Source of the DNA: Thioclava sp. GXIMD2076
GTDB taxonomy: Bacteria > Pseudomonadota > Alphaproteobacteria > Rhodobacterales > Rhodobacteraceae
NCBI RefSeq assembly: GCF_037949795.1
Contig: NZ_CP149933.1
Span: forward strand, 124,001 to 188,000
Length of the DNA stretch: 64,000 bases
Direction: 5' to 3'
The position numbers and the translations under genes are program-made. The first letter of the stretch is position 1, and every line of letters begins with the position of its first letter. The notes under the pieces were generated by a model, which searched no databases, was not told the origin of the DNA, and saw only the letters and a list, made by a program, of their open reading frames with translations. This document shows, in pieces, positions 16,349 to 25,643 of this stretch.

Positions 16349-17713
16349 ATGTCAACTGGCAAAGCGGGGCTGTCAAAAAGCCTCAACGCCTTCCATCTCT
16401 GGGGTCTCGCAGTCGGCCTCGTGATCTCGGGTGAATATTTCGGTTGGAGCTATGGCTGGGAAAGCGCGGGCACGCTGGGCTTCCTGATCACCACGATCAT
16501 CGTGGCGGCCATGTATACCGCCTTTATCTTCAGCTTCACCGAACTGACCACCGCCATTCCGCGCGCAGGCGGGCCGTTTGCCTATGCCAGCCGCGCCTTC
16601 GGCCCGACGGGCGGCGCCATCGCGGGCTTTGCCACGCTGATCGAGTTCCTGTTTGCCCCGCCCGCCATCGCGCTGGCGATCGGCTCCTATCTCAACGTCC
16701 AGTTCCCCGGGCTTGACCCGAAACTGGCGGCGGTAGGCGCCTATATCATCTTCATCGCACTCAATATCGCGGGTGTGAAAATCGCGGCGACCTTCGAATT
16801 GCTGGTGACGCTGCTTGCGGTCTTCGAGCTCTTGGTCTTCATGGGTGTTGTCGCCCCTGCCTTCTCGGTGACCAATTTCGCGGCCAATGGCTGGGCTGGC
16901 GCCAGCGAGTTCTCGCCCGTGGCCATCGGCGGTATCTTTGCCGCGATCCCCTTTGCCATCTGGTTCTTCCTCGCCATCGAGGGCGTCGCTATGGCGGCAG
17001 AAGAGGCCAAGGACCCGCGCCGCACCATTCCGAAAGCCTATATCGCCGGTATTCTGACGCTCGTGTTCCTCGCCTTCGGGGTGATGATCATGGCAGGTGG
17101 CTCGGGCGACTGGACGCAGCTGTCGAACCTCAATGACCCGCTGCCGCAGGCGATGATCCGTGTGGTGGGTGAAGGCAGCGGCTGGACCCATATGCTTGTC
17201 TGGCTCGGTCTCTTCGGTCTGGTGGCGTCGTTCCACGGCATCATCATGGGCTATGCCCGCCAGATGTTCGCCCTGTCGCGCGCAGGTCTTCTACCGGAGG
17301 TCTTCTCGAAGGTGCATCCGCGCTTCCACACGCCGCATGTGGCCACCATCGCGGGTGGTGTCGTAGGCATCATCGCGATCTATTCGGATAGCCTGATCTC
17401 GGTCGCCGGCATGTCGCTGACCGCCACTATCGTGACGATGGCCGTGTTCGGCGCGCTGGTGATGTATATCATGTCGATGGCCTCGCTCTTCCGTCTGCGC
17501 AAGTCCGAGCCCGATCTGGACCGCCCGTGGAAGGCGCCCCTGTTCCCGGTCCTTCCGGCAATCGCGCTGGGGCTTGCCTGCCTCGCGATGCTGGCGATGA
17601 TCATTTACAACTTCGAGATCTTCGTGATCTTCGCGATCCTGATGATCCTCGGTGTGGGTGTGGCCGCCTTGCTGCGCCGCAAGGTCGACGCGACCGCCAC
17701 GCCGGGCGAGTAA
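16349..17713 (+). CDS. Ethanolamine permease (APC superfamily)
   Basis: A 454-residue transporter with about twelve hydrophobic helices that matches the bacterial ethanolamine permease group of the amino acid-polyamine-choline superfamily. It has the early motif GEYFGWSYGWESAG, TELTTAIPRAGGPFAYASRAFGP, and AIEGVAMAAEEAKDPRRTIP in the middle. It is co-directional with eutBC, 39 bases downstream behind GGGGAAAA, and ends at a strong terminator. It probably supplies the lyase with substrate. Confidence 0.9.
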   Translation: MSTGKAGLSKSLNAFHLWGLAVGLVISGEYFGWSYGWESAGTLGFLITTIIVAAMYTAFIFSFTELTTAIPRAGGPFAYASRAFGPTGGAIAGFATLIEFLFAPPAIALAIGSYLNVQFPGLDPKLAAVGAYIIFIALNIAGVKIAATFELLVTLLAVFELLVFMGVVAPAFSVTNFAANGWAGASEFSPVAIGGIFAAIPFAIWFFLAIEGVAMAAEEAKDPRRTIPKAYIAGILTLVFLAFGVMIMAGGSGDWTQLSNLNDPLPQAMIRVVGEGSGWTHMLVWLGLFGLVASFHGIIMGYARQMFALSRAGLLPEVFSKVHPRFHTPHVATIAGGVVGIIAIYSDSLISVAGMSLTATIVTMAVFGALVMYIMSMASLFRLRKSEPDLDRPWKAPLFPVLPAIALGLACLAMLAMIIYNFEIFVIFAILMILGVGVAALLRRKVDATATPGE

Positions 17714-17737
17714 ACAGGCCTCGCCATATCTGATTTT

Positions 17738-17773
17738 CCACCCGCCCCTTAATTAGGCGGGTGGTTTATTTTT
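17738..17773 (+). terminator. Rho-independent terminator of the eutB-eutC-permease operon
   Basis: A 9-bp perfect stem, CCACCCGCC (17738-17746) with GGCGGGTGG (17756-17764), and a 9-base AT-rich loop, followed by TTTATTTTTT. It lies 25 bases after the permease stop. Confidence 0.93.
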
Positions 17774-17882
17774 TAATCATACTCCATGTTCCACCCTTGT
17801 AAACAAGGCAACCGAAGGCGGCGCGAATTGCTATAAGCGATGGTTGCGTTCATCCCCATCTCCCAGAGATGGAGGGATTCCC

Positions 17883-18905
17883 ATGCAGGCCCAGACACCG
17901 CAGGTTCTCGCCGCAGCCGCGACCGGTATCGACGGATTCATCCGCCGTTACAGGCTGTGCCCTGACAGTTTCTTCGGCAGCCTTGGCTTTGCGCCCGAGA
18001 CCGCGGCCCAGCCGATGAGCCGGATGGATCTCGACCTGTATTGCCGGATGATGGAACTGGGCGCCGAGCGTTCGGGCGATGTGAATTTCGGGCTGGCCTA
18101 CGGGCAGGCCTTTACACCAGAGATGTTGGGGCTGATCGGCTATATCGCGATCAACTCGGCCAGTCTGGGCGATGCCGCGCAAAATCTGGCGGCCTATTTC
18201 CCGTGGCACCAGCAGGGCACTGCGACCGGCTTCCGCGCACAGGACGATCTGAGCTGGATCAGCTACCGTGTGGCCCCGGATCGTGTGCGGATGCGTGATC
18301 AGGACGCGCTGGTGACATTGGGGATGTTCCGCAATGTCCTGCGCCATGCGGGCGGCGAGGATTGGGCGCCCGAATTGATCGAGCTGGAGCAAGCCGATAA
18401 CGGCACCCGCGCCGAGATCGAGGCCGCCTTCGGGGCGCCTGTGCGTTTCGGCCGCCCGACCAATGCGCTGGTCTTCCGGTCTGCCGATCAGGGACTTGCT
18501 ATGCCCAAGGCCGATGGTACGCTCCAGCAGCTGTTGCGCTGTAATCTTCAGGCGCTCAGCCTGCGCGAGACGGGGCCTTGCGTGACCGAGGCGGCCGCCG
18601 AGGTGATCCGGCTGCATCTGAAAGATACCACGCTGGATCTCGACCTTCTATCGGACAGGATGGGGATGCCGCGCTGGACGCTCCAGCGCCGCCTTCAGGA
18701 TTGTGGCACCAGCTTCGCACGGCTTGTCGAGGAGACCCGCCGCGAGCAGGCCTGCCGCTATCTTGAAGGCTCGGGCCTGTCGATCTCGCTGATTGCGGAA
18801 GAGTTGGGCTATTCCGAACCCAGCGCCTTCGTTCGCGCTTTCCGACGCTGGGAAAATACCTCGCCCTCGCAATATCGCAAGGCATTCAACGCCTTGCGAC
18901 ATTAG
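17883..18905 (+). CDS. AraC-family transcriptional regulator
   Basis: A 340-residue regulator. An N-terminal effector domain of about 230 residues resembles the arabinose-binding-type domain of the OruR/QhpR-like group. It is followed by a C-terminal double helix-turn-helix (DLDLLSDRMGMPRWTLQRRLQ, then ISLIAEELGYSEPSAFVRAFRRWENTSPSQYR). ATG 17883 has a GGAGGGA ribosome site. It directly follows the eut operon terminator in the same direction, so ethanolamine genes are the likely target. It is not close to enteric EutR in layout. Confidence 0.82.
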   Translation: MQAQTPQVLAAAATGIDGFIRRYRLCPDSFFGSLGFAPETAAQPMSRMDLDLYCRMMELGAERSGDVNFGLAYGQAFTPEMLGLIGYIAINSASLGDAAQNLAAYFPWHQQGTATGFRAQDDLSWISYRVAPDRVRMRDQDALVTLGMFRNVLRHAGGEDWAPELIELEQADNGTRAEIEAAFGAPVRFGRPTNALVFRSADQGLAMPKADGTLQQLLRCNLQALSLRETGPCVTEAAAEVIRLHLKDTTLDLDLLSDRMGMPRWTLQRRLQDCGTSFARLVEETRREQACRYLEGSGLSISLIAEELGYSEPSAFVRAFRRWENTSPSQYRKAFNALRH

Positions 18906-18936
18906 GGGTGCGGCATCGGAGCGATATCGGGCTGGA

Positions 18937-19869
18937 TCAGTAGCCCCGCTGCATATCGGCCTGATCCTTGCAATGGCCCTGCGCCTCGAATTCCGCGATA
19001 TTGGCGGCCATGATGTGGCTGCCGGTCTCGGGGTCGACCTGTGAGGCAATATGCGGGGTTACCGTCACCCCTTCATGCGTCCAGAACGGATGGTCCTTGG
19101 CCAAGGGCTCCAGCGGGAAAGCATCGAGGATGGCATGGGCGATCTGGCCGCTCTCCAGCGCCTCCAGCAGGGCCGCCTCGTCGAGATGGTCGCCGCGGGC
19201 GGCGTTCAACAGGCGGGCACCTTTGGGCAATTGCGCGAAAAAGTCGGCATTCAGGATATGATGGGTCTCGGGGGTCAGCGGTAAGAGGTTCACCACGATC
19301 TCGCAGCCCTCCAGAAACGCCTTCAGACCCTCGGGGCCATGATGGCAGGTGACGCCGTCGATGGTTTTGGGGCTTCGCGCCCAGCCGCGCGTCTCAAAGC
19401 CGATCTGCGCCAGCAGGGCCGCCGACGCCGCCCCCAGATTGCCCAGACCCAGCACACCGACCGTGCGCTGCCCTGCAACCGGCGCGACCAGCGCCTTCCA
19501 TTCGGCTTTTGCCGCCGCGAGCTGCATCTCGGGCATGTAGCGGTGCAGGTTCAGCACCTGCATCGCCACATATTCGCGCATCCGCTGGGTCAGATCGGTG
19601 CCCACCGTGCGGATCACCGGGATATGGCGCGGGAGTTCTGCATCCGCAGCGATATGGTCTACCCCTGCCGCGAGCGAGATGATGGCCTTCAGATTGGGCA
19701 GCCCTGCCAGAAAGCCCGTCGCGGGTTGCCAGACCGCGGCATAGGTCACGGCCTGCGCATCGAAGGGCTCATGAGCGGAAACGATCTCGGCCTCGGGCAG
19801 CACGCCCTGCAGGCGGGTGACCCATTTGGCGGAGGTTTTCGGATTGGGGAGGTAAACGACGATGCTCAT
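18937..19869 (-). CDS. Glyoxylate/hydroxypyruvate reductase A-type D-hydroxyacid dehydrogenase
   Basis: A 310-residue NAD(P)-dependent 2-hydroxyacid dehydrogenase of the GhrA type. The nucleotide-binding motif is GVLGLGNLGAASAALLAQIG near residue 145, with the GARLLNAARGDHLDEAALL segment and the C-terminal TPHIASQVDPETG holding the catalytic histidine. It probably reduces glyoxylate or hydroxypyruvate. The start is taken at ATG 19869 behind CAGGGAT; an upstream in-frame ATG at 19926 lacks a ribosome site. It converges on the AraC gene. Confidence 0.85.
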   Translation of the reverse strand: MSIVVYLPNPKTSAKWVTRLQGVLPEAEIVSAHEPFDAQAVTYAAVWQPATGFLAGLPNLKAIISLAAGVDHIAADAELPRHIPVIRTVGTDLTQRMREYVAMQVLNLHRYMPEMQLAAAKAEWKALVAPVAGQRTVGVLGLGNLGAASAALLAQIGFETRGWARSPKTIDGVTCHHGPEGLKAFLEGCEIVVNLLPLTPETHHILNADFFAQLPKGARLLNAARGDHLDEAALLEALESGQIAHAILDAFPLEPLAKDHPFWTHEGVTVTPHIASQVDPETGSHIMAANIAEFEAQGHCKDQADMQRGY

Positions 19870-19947
19870 GATGATCCCTGTAGTATAATTTTGCCGGATC
19901 AGAGCAAGAAAACCACGCCGGTGCAAGGCGTGGTTTCAGGGATTTGG

Positions 19948-20967
19948 TTAGCGCCAGCCCAGAGCGGGAGCCACATGGGTCAGGATGCTTTCCAGCACAT
20001 GGACGTTATAATCGACGCCCAGCATGTTCGGCACGGTCAGCAGTAGCGTATCGGCCTCGGCAATCGCCTCGTCCCGACGCAACTGTTCGATCAGGCGATC
20101 GGGCTCGTCAGCATAGCCCCGCCCGAAAACCGAACGGGTCTGGTCTATGAAACCGATCTGGTCCTGATCCTTGGAGCCGTTGCCGAAATACATCCGGTCC
20201 TGATCATTGGTCAGCGCAAAGATCGAGCGCGACACCGAAACCCGCGGGCTGCGCGCGTGACCCGCCTCTTTCCAGGCCTCGCGATAGGCACGGATCTGTT
20301 TGGCCTGCTGGATATGGAAGGGCTCGCCGGTCTCGTCATCTTTCAGGGTCGAGCTTTGTAGGTTCATCCCGAGCTGCGCGGCCCAGATCGCCGTCGCGTT
20401 CGAGCCCGCGCCCCACCAGATGCGTTCCTTCAGGCCCGGGCTCTGGGGCTCGAGCCGCAGCAGGCCGGGCGGGTTGGGGAACATCGGGCGCGGATTGGGT
20501 TGGGCAAAGCCCTCACCGTCGAGCATCCTGAGGAAAACCTCCGTATGGCGGCGTGCCATATCGGAAGGGCTTTCGCCCTCGGCGGGCTGGTATCCGAAAT
20601 GCTTCCAGCCGTCGATCACCTGTTCGGGCGATCCGCGCGAGATACCGAGCTGCAGCCTCTCGCCCGAGATCAGATCGGCGCTGCCGGCATCCTCGACCAT
20701 ATAAAGCGGGTTCTCGTAGCGCATATCGATGACACCGGTGCCGATCTCGATACTTGTCGTGCGTGCGCCCACCGCAGCCAGAAGCGGGAAAGGCGAGGCG
20801 AGTTGGCGGGCATAATGGTGCACACGGTAATAGGCACCATCGACGCCCATCTGCTCCGCCGCAACAGCGAGGTCGATGGATTGAAGCAGAACATCCGAGG
20901 CCGAACGCACCTGCGAGCCACGGTCATCCGCCCAGTGGCCGAAAGAGAGAAAGCCGATCTTTTTCAT
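19948..20967 (-). CDS. LLM-class flavin-dependent monooxygenase
   Basis: A 339-residue luciferase-like (beta/alpha)8 flavoprotein. Typical features are the opening strand KKIGFLSFGHW, LLAAVGARTTSIEIGTGV and GERLQLGISRGSPEQVIDGW, then a long helical C-terminal half. It would oxidise an organic substrate using reduced FMN and oxygen. The sequence does not show which. The ribosome site is GAAAGGATC. It precedes the GhrA-type reductase by 78 bases in the same direction, so co-transcription is possible. Confidence 0.82.
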   Translation of the reverse strand: MKKIGFLSFGHWADDRGSQVRSASDVLLQSIDLAVAAEQMGVDGAYYRVHHYARQLASPFPLLAAVGARTTSIEIGTGVIDMRYENPLYMVEDAGSADLISGERLQLGISRGSPEQVIDGWKHFGYQPAEGESPSDMARRHTEVFLRMLDGEGFAQPNPRPMFPNPPGLLRLEPQSPGLKERIWWGAGSNATAIWAAQLGMNLQSSTLKDDETGEPFHIQQAKQIRAYREAWKEAGHARSPRVSVSRSIFALTNDQDRMYFGNGSKDQDQIGFIDQTRSVFGRGYADEPDRLIEQLRRDEAIAEADTLLLTVPNMLGVDYNVHVLESILTHVAPALGWR

Positions 20968-21180
20968 ACAAGTGATCCTTTCAGTTCCTTCGCATCTAGG
21001 GATGCCGGCGGGGGGGCTGCAAGGGCGCGGGCTGTTCCCTCAGGCGCAGGCGATGTGCACAAGGATCGGGATTGAGGCGGGGACGGGGATCTGCCATCGT
21101 CTGCAGCAGTGATCGGGCCACTCGAATTCGGGGCCGCTTGCACGGTCATTCAATGTATTCTGTAAGTCGGGGAGGAACAT

Positions 21181-21516
21181 ATGCCCATTCTGAAACTCCA
21201 TGTCGACAGGACATGTGACGCACGCATCGATCCGGAGGGGGTCCGGACCCTGCTTGTCGATCTGCGTGCAATCCTTTGCGAGAGACTGTCCTCGGCAGAG
21301 GCGGCCTGCCAGCTGGCATGGCTGCCGGTCACGGGCCTTCCGGACCAGCCGGTGGTCAATTGCGAATTGGCGATCCTGCCGAAGCCCGAGCGGACGCGCG
21401 AAAAGCTTACGGAACTGGCGGAAGTGCTGAAGGCGCGGATCGAGGAGGTGACCGGACCAAAGGTCGCCGTGCGGATCTCGCATCTCGATGCCGCGACCTA
21501 TGTCGCGCTGAAATGA
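21181..21516 (+). CDS. Small tautomerase-like protein
   Basis: A 111-residue protein starting Met-Pro, consistent with the catalytic N-terminal proline of the tautomerase/CHMI superfamily after methionine removal. A beta-alpha pattern (PILKLHVD, a helix around 25-40, then CELAILPKPERTREKLTELAEVLKARIEE and a final strand) fits the fold loosely. The GGGGAGGAA ribosome site is strong. Function is unassigned. It converges on the chemoreceptor gene, with a hairpin between them. Confidence 0.5.
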   Translation: MPILKLHVDRTCDARIDPEGVRTLLVDLRAILCERLSSAEAACQLAWLPVTGLPDQPVVNCELAILPKPERTREKLTELAEVLKARIEEVTGPKVAVRISHLDAATYVALK

Positions 21517-21520
21517 CAGC

Positions 21521-21546
21521 AGAGGCGGCGCGTTGTTGCCGCCTCT
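21521..21546. terminator. Hairpin between convergent genes
   Basis: A perfect 9-bp stem AGAGGCGGC / GCCGCCTCT with an 8-base loop lies between the stops of the tautomerase-like gene and the chemoreceptor. It has no proper T tract on either side, so it may be a weak or factor-assisted bidirectional terminator. Confidence 0.6.
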
Positions 21547-21549
21547 CCC

Positions 21550-23931
21550 CTAGCTCGCCATCCGGTTCGGTTCGTCGAAAAGCTCGACGTCTCCCGTATC
21601 GATCTTGAAGGTTCCGAGCTCGGCGGAAAGCGCCTGTGTCTCGTTGCGCAGGGTCGTGATCGCGGCATTTGTCTCTTCGAACATCGCGGCATTCTTCTGG
21701 GTGGTCTGATCCAGTTCCAGCGTGGCGTTCGAGATTTCCTTGATGCCGATTGTCGTTTCTCGGGTGGCGCCCACAATCCCCTCGATCCGGCTGCGTATGT
21801 CACGCACGCCTTGCACGATTTCCTCGAGTGCCCTACCGGTGGAATTGACCATCGAGACCCCACGTTGCACATCGGCGCTGGATGTCGAGATCATGGTGCC
21901 TATTTCCTGCGAGGCGTCGGCGGAGCGCTGCGCCAGAGCCCGCACCTCGGAGGCCACAACCGCAAACCCACGGCCCGCTTCCCCCGCCCGCGCGGCCTCG
22001 ACGCCGGCATTGAGCGCCAGAAGGTTGGTCTGGAAGGCGATATCATCGATCACCTGCAGCACACGTTCGATCTTGGCCGAGGAGTTCTCGATGCTGCTCA
22101 TGGCGGCGATCGCATCGACCACGACCTCGTGCCCGCGCTCGGCCCGTTCGTTGATATCGGTGACGGTTTTCTGGGTCTCGTCCAGCTCCCGTGACGAACT
22201 GCTGACGGAGGCCGACATTTCGGTCAGCGCCGAGGTGGTTTCTTCCAGCACGGCGGCATTCTTCTCGGACCGGCGGGCCAGATCCGCCGAGGCGTCGGAA
22301 ATCTCGCGGGTCGAGCTTTCGATGCGCTGCGACGAGGCTGCGATGCTCTGCATTGTCGCCGAGAGGGCCTCTGCCGCCTGATTGCTTGACTGGGCGATGC
22401 GGCGGAAGCTGCCGCGAAGGGTTTCGGGCATACGATAGGTAAAATCGCCGCGTGCGAAAGTCTGCATCGACCTCTCGACCTCGCCCAGACCCTGTTCGAC
22501 GCTGGCGCCGATCTCGTTCAGGCCCTGACACAGATCGGCCATGATGCCGTCCTTACCCTCGAGCGGGATGCGTTTGGTGAAATCTCCGCTGGCACAGGCA
22601 TTGACGACATCCCTAACGTCCTTGGCAATCGCCTCATCGGCCGCACGTTTGGCGGTCGTTTCGGCCAAAGCCTGTTCTGAGGCGCGGCGCTCTTCAAGGC
22701 GCAGGACCTCGGATCTCTCGCGCTCGGCATGTTCGCGGGCGAGCTCTTCCTTGGCATGGGTCTCTTCCTTGGCCCGTGCCGTGAGGATACTGCTCCGGAA
22801 GGCCTCGATCGCTTCGTTGATGCGGTCGAATTCGACGATGGTTGTCATCGGCATGTCACTCTCGAGATCGCCGGTCGCCATTTTTGCCGCCCGCTGCGAT
22901 ATGTTGGTAACCTCCTGAACCATACTTCTCGTTATGCGCCGGGCAATAACGAGGATCACAGCTGTCGCGGCAAGCATGGCGAGCGTGTTGAGCAGCAGCA
23001 GCCATAGCTGATGGTTGCGATATGCCGTGGCGACCTCGTTGATATTGCTCCCCAGACTGTCCTCGAAGGTCTTGAGTTGGCCGATGCGGGTCGTGGTCGC
23101 GTCAAAAAACTCCTTGGGAGTGATGCCCTCTACCGAACCCGTATCCGGATAGGCGAAGGCGATCGCGCGTAGCTCGTTCACGCGGGTAAATGCAGAGCCA
23201 TTTTCCAGCGTCGCGAAGGCCGCCACCTGTTCCGGTGTTGCGAACTGGCGGAAGAAAGCAAACCCCATATCCTGTTGGGAGATCAGCCGGTGCAATGTCC
23301 CCAGCCGTGCCGTATCGAAGCGCCCGAGCGCGAAGCCGCCCGAGCCGATAGCCCGCTCGATACCCGCGCGTTCCTTGGCCGCCATGAAGGAGGTGAACGC
23401 GCTCAGACGTTTGGCCATATCTGCGTTCAGCCCCATTTCCGTGAGCTGGCCCAGCATCGCGATCGTGTCGCCGTTGATCTTGGTATAATGTCCCAAAGCG
23501 TCGGGCACCGGAATGGCGAGATCATCGACCTGCGCCCGCACCGCATCATGCTTCGCGATCTGCGCCTGGATCTCGGCATAGGAGCTGGCCAGCTCGGGCG
23601 GCAGGCCATCTGCCACGGCGGACCCGACCTGTGCGACCTCGCGCACCCGCTCATCCGTCAAGGCGCGTTGTGCGGCCAGTTCCTCGGCAAAGGTCGCGCC
23701 CTTGCTGCTGAGATAGATGCTTGTCGCGCCGCGTTCTTTTTGCTGCTCATGCACCAGATTGGAGAGAGAGGAGGCAAATCGCATGAGATGGGTCAGGGTC
23801 TGCGCATCGAGCGCGTTGGAGATCCGCTGTGTGATCATTGCGGCTGAGAACACGACCACGGCGAAAAGCGGAACCATGATCAGGCGCGAGACCTTCTGAT
23901 GCAGGAAGACAGGACGCGAGGGTGCGGACAT
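21550..23931 (-). CDS. Methyl-accepting chemotaxis protein with NIT sensor domain
   Basis: A 793-residue transmembrane chemoreceptor. It has a first helix near 20-40 and a periplasmic NIT (nitrate/nitrite-sensing type) domain recognised by VHEQQKERGATSIYLSSKGA. The second helix is near 305-330 (LWLLLLNTLAMLAATAV), followed by HAMP, a charged coiled coil, a second HAMP-like segment (CASGDFTKRIPL), and the signalling hairpin with the tip [22 protein letters not shown]. It would report to CheA/CheW. ATG 23931 has AAGGTGAG; the earlier ATG at 23961 has none. It ends RMAS, like the second receptor's RLAS, with no CheR-tethering NWETF-type tail. Confidence 0.9.
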   Translation of the reverse strand: MSAPSRPVFLHQKVSRLIMVPLFAVVVFSAAMITQRISNALDAQTLTHLMRFASSLSNLVHEQQKERGATSIYLSSKGATFAEELAAQRALTDERVREVAQVGSAVADGLPPELASSYAEIQAQIAKHDAVRAQVDDLAIPVPDALGHYTKINGDTIAMLGQLTEMGLNADMAKRLSAFTSFMAAKERAGIERAIGSGGFALGRFDTARLGTLHRLISQQDMGFAFFRQFATPEQVAAFATLENGSAFTRVNELRAIAFAYPDTGSVEGITPKEFFDATTTRIGQLKTFEDSLGSNINEVATAYRNHQLWLLLLNTLAMLAATAVILVIARRITRSMVQEVTNISQRAAKMATGDLESDMPMTTIVEFDRINEAIEAFRSSILTARAKEETHAKEELAREHAERERSEVLRLEERRASEQALAETTAKRAADEAIAKDVRDVVNACASGDFTKRIPLEGKDGIMADLCQGLNEIGASVEQGLGEVERSMQTFARGDFTYRMPETLRGSFRRIAQSSNQAAEALSATMQSIAASSQRIESSTREISDASADLARRSEKNAAVLEETTSALTEMSASVSSSSRELDETQKTVTDINERAERGHEVVVDAIAAMSSIENSSAKIERVLQVIDDIAFQTNLLALNAGVEAARAGEAGRGFAVVASEVRALAQRSADASQEIGTMISTSSADVQRGVSMVNSTGRALEEIVQGVRDIRSRIEGIVGATRETTIGIKEISNATLELDQTTQKNAAMFEETNAAITTLRNETQALSAELGTFKIDTGDVELFDEPNRMAS

Positions 23932-24016
23932 TGTGCGGCTCACCTTATTGACAGTGAGCATAGTCTTAAGCGTGATTTATTAAGAGCTACTTTCCCTCAA
24001 GGCGTGTATTTTCATA

Positions 24017-24035
24017 TGCAGAAATTATTTCTGCA
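24017..24035. promoter_or_regulatory. Perfect 9-1-9 palindrome upstream of the NIT chemoreceptor
   Basis: TGCAGAAAT-T-ATTTCTGCA is a perfect inverted repeat in the AT-rich leader, 86 bases before the chemoreceptor start. It could be an operator or a cruciform-type element. I recognise no regulator for it. The surrounding 200-base stretch (23932-24130) is AT-rich and shows no gene. Confidence 0.45.
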
Positions 24036-24130
24036 GCCGCATCCTTATGAAATATTGGGGCAAATTCCGATTATCCGCGATGCACCGAAATTTAGCGTAA
24101 AATCTAGGGTAAATCGGGAAAGCCGTATAA

Positions 24131-24161
24131 AGGGAAATGCCTCCGGCCTAACCGGAGGCAT
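24131..24161 (-). terminator. Terminator of the gabT-gabD operon
   Basis: Read on the minus strand, a perfect 10-bp stem ATGCCTCCGG / CCGGAGGCAT with a 5-base loop is followed by TTTCCCTTT, just past the gabD stop. Confidence 0.8.
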
Positions 24162-24167
24162 CTGGCA

Positions 24168-25643
24168 TTATCTTATCCCGCCGAAGCAGAGATTCTTGAT
24201 CTCGAGATAGTCGTCGCAGCCGTATTTGGAGCCCTCGCGCCCCTGTCCCGATTGCTTGATCCCGCCGAACGGCGCGATTTCCGAGGAGATGGCACCGGTA
24301 TTGATGCCGACCATCCCCGTCTCGAGCGCCTCGCCCACGCGCCATGCGCGCTTGAGATCGCCCGTGTAGAAATAGCTCGCCAGCCCGAATTCGGTGTCAT
24401 TGGCAAAGGCGATCGCCTCGGCCTCGGTCTCGAACTTTACCAGAGGCGCCAGCGGGCCAAACGTCTCTTCGGAGGCCACCTTCATCTCTTGCGTAACGCC
24501 GGTCAGCAGGGTGGGCTCGTGGAAGGTTCCGCCCAGAGCCGAGCGTTTACCGCCTGTCAGAACGGTCGCGCCCTTCGCCACAGCATCCGCGATATGGTCC
24601 TCGACCTTGGCCAGCGCTGCCGCGTTGATCAGCGGGCCGGTGGTCGTGCCTTCCGCAAACCCATCGCCCAAGGTCAATGCGCCCATGGCTTTGGCCAGTT
24701 TCTCGGCAAAGGCGTCATAGACACCGGCCTGCACATAGATGCGGTTGGCACAGACACAGGTCTGACCATTATTGCGGAACTTGGCGATCATCGCGCCCTG
24801 GACCGCCGCATCCACATCGGCATCGTCGAACACGATAAAGGGCGCATTGCCACCCAGTTCGAGCGAGATCTTCTTCACCGTATCGGCGCCCTGACGCATC
24901 AGGATCTTGCCCACGCGGGTCGAACCGGTGAAGGTCATCTTGGCGACCTTGGGACTATCGCATAGCGCCTTGCCGATTCCTGCCGCATCGAGGCCGGTCA
25001 CGATGTTGAACACACCTGCGGGCACGCCTGCGCGCTCGATCAGGACCGTCAGCGCCAGTGCGGACAAAGGAGTGAATTCGGACGGACGCGCGACCATGGT
25101 GCAGCCCGCCGCGAGCGCCGGCGCTAGCTTGCGCGCGATCATCGCATTGGGGAAGTTCCACGGTGTGATGGCGCCGACCACACCCACCGGCTGCTTGACG
25201 ACAACCATGCGGATGTCGGTCGCATGACCGGGGATGAAATCGCCATAAAGACGCTTGGCCTCTTCCGAGAACCATTCGACATAGGAGGCCCCATAAAGCA
25301 CCTCGCCACGGGCCTCGGCCCAGGGCTTGCCCATCTCGGCGGTAAGGATAGTGGCCAGATCATCGGCGTTGGCAACCATCAGATCATAGAGCTTGCGCAG
25401 GATCGCGCCGCGCTCCTTGCCGGTCTTGGCAGCCCAAGCGGCTTTGGCCGCATAGGCCGCGTCGATCGCGCGATTGGTATCGGTAACGGTCAGGTCCGGC
25501 ACCTCGGCCAGCGTCTCGCCGGTCGAGGGGTTCTCGACCGCGAAACGCGTCTCCGACCCCACCCATTCACCATTGATATAGGCGCGCGTCTCCAGAAGAG
25601 ACGCGTCTTTGAGTTTGGCAGCCAGATCGGTGTGATCAAGCAT
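24168..25643 (-). CDS. gabD: Succinate-semialdehyde dehydrogenase
   Basis: A 491-residue aldehyde dehydrogenase that oxidises succinate semialdehyde to succinate, the second step of GABA catabolism. Family landmarks are VGAITPWNFPNAMIARKLAPALAAG (described by position 145-170), the glutamate region LELGGNAPFIVFDDAD and the catalytic cysteine in NNGQTCVCANR, with the C-terminal GINTGAISSEIAPFGG. It overlaps the end of gabT by 8 bases, so the two are coupled. Confidence 0.93.
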   Translation of the reverse strand: MLDHTDLAAKLKDASLLETRAYINGEWVGSETRFAVENPSTGETLAEVPDLTVTDTNRAIDAAYAAKAAWAAKTGKERGAILRKLYDLMVANADDLATILTAEMGKPWAEARGEVLYGASYVEWFSEEAKRLYGDFIPGHATDIRMVVVKQPVGVVGAITPWNFPNAMIARKLAPALAAGCTMVARPSEFTPLSALALTVLIERAGVPAGVFNIVTGLDAAGIGKALCDSPKVAKMTFTGSTRVGKILMRQGADTVKKISLELGGNAPFIVFDDADVDAAVQGAMIAKFRNNGQTCVCANRIYVQAGVYDAFAEKLAKAMGALTLGDGFAEGTTTGPLINAAALAKVEDHIADAVAKGATVLTGGKRSALGGTFHEPTLLTGVTQEMKVASEETFGPLAPLVKFETEAEAIAFANDTEFGLASYFYTGDLKRAWRVGEALETGMVGINTGAISSEIAPFGGIKQSGQGREGSKYGCDDYLEIKNLCFGGIR

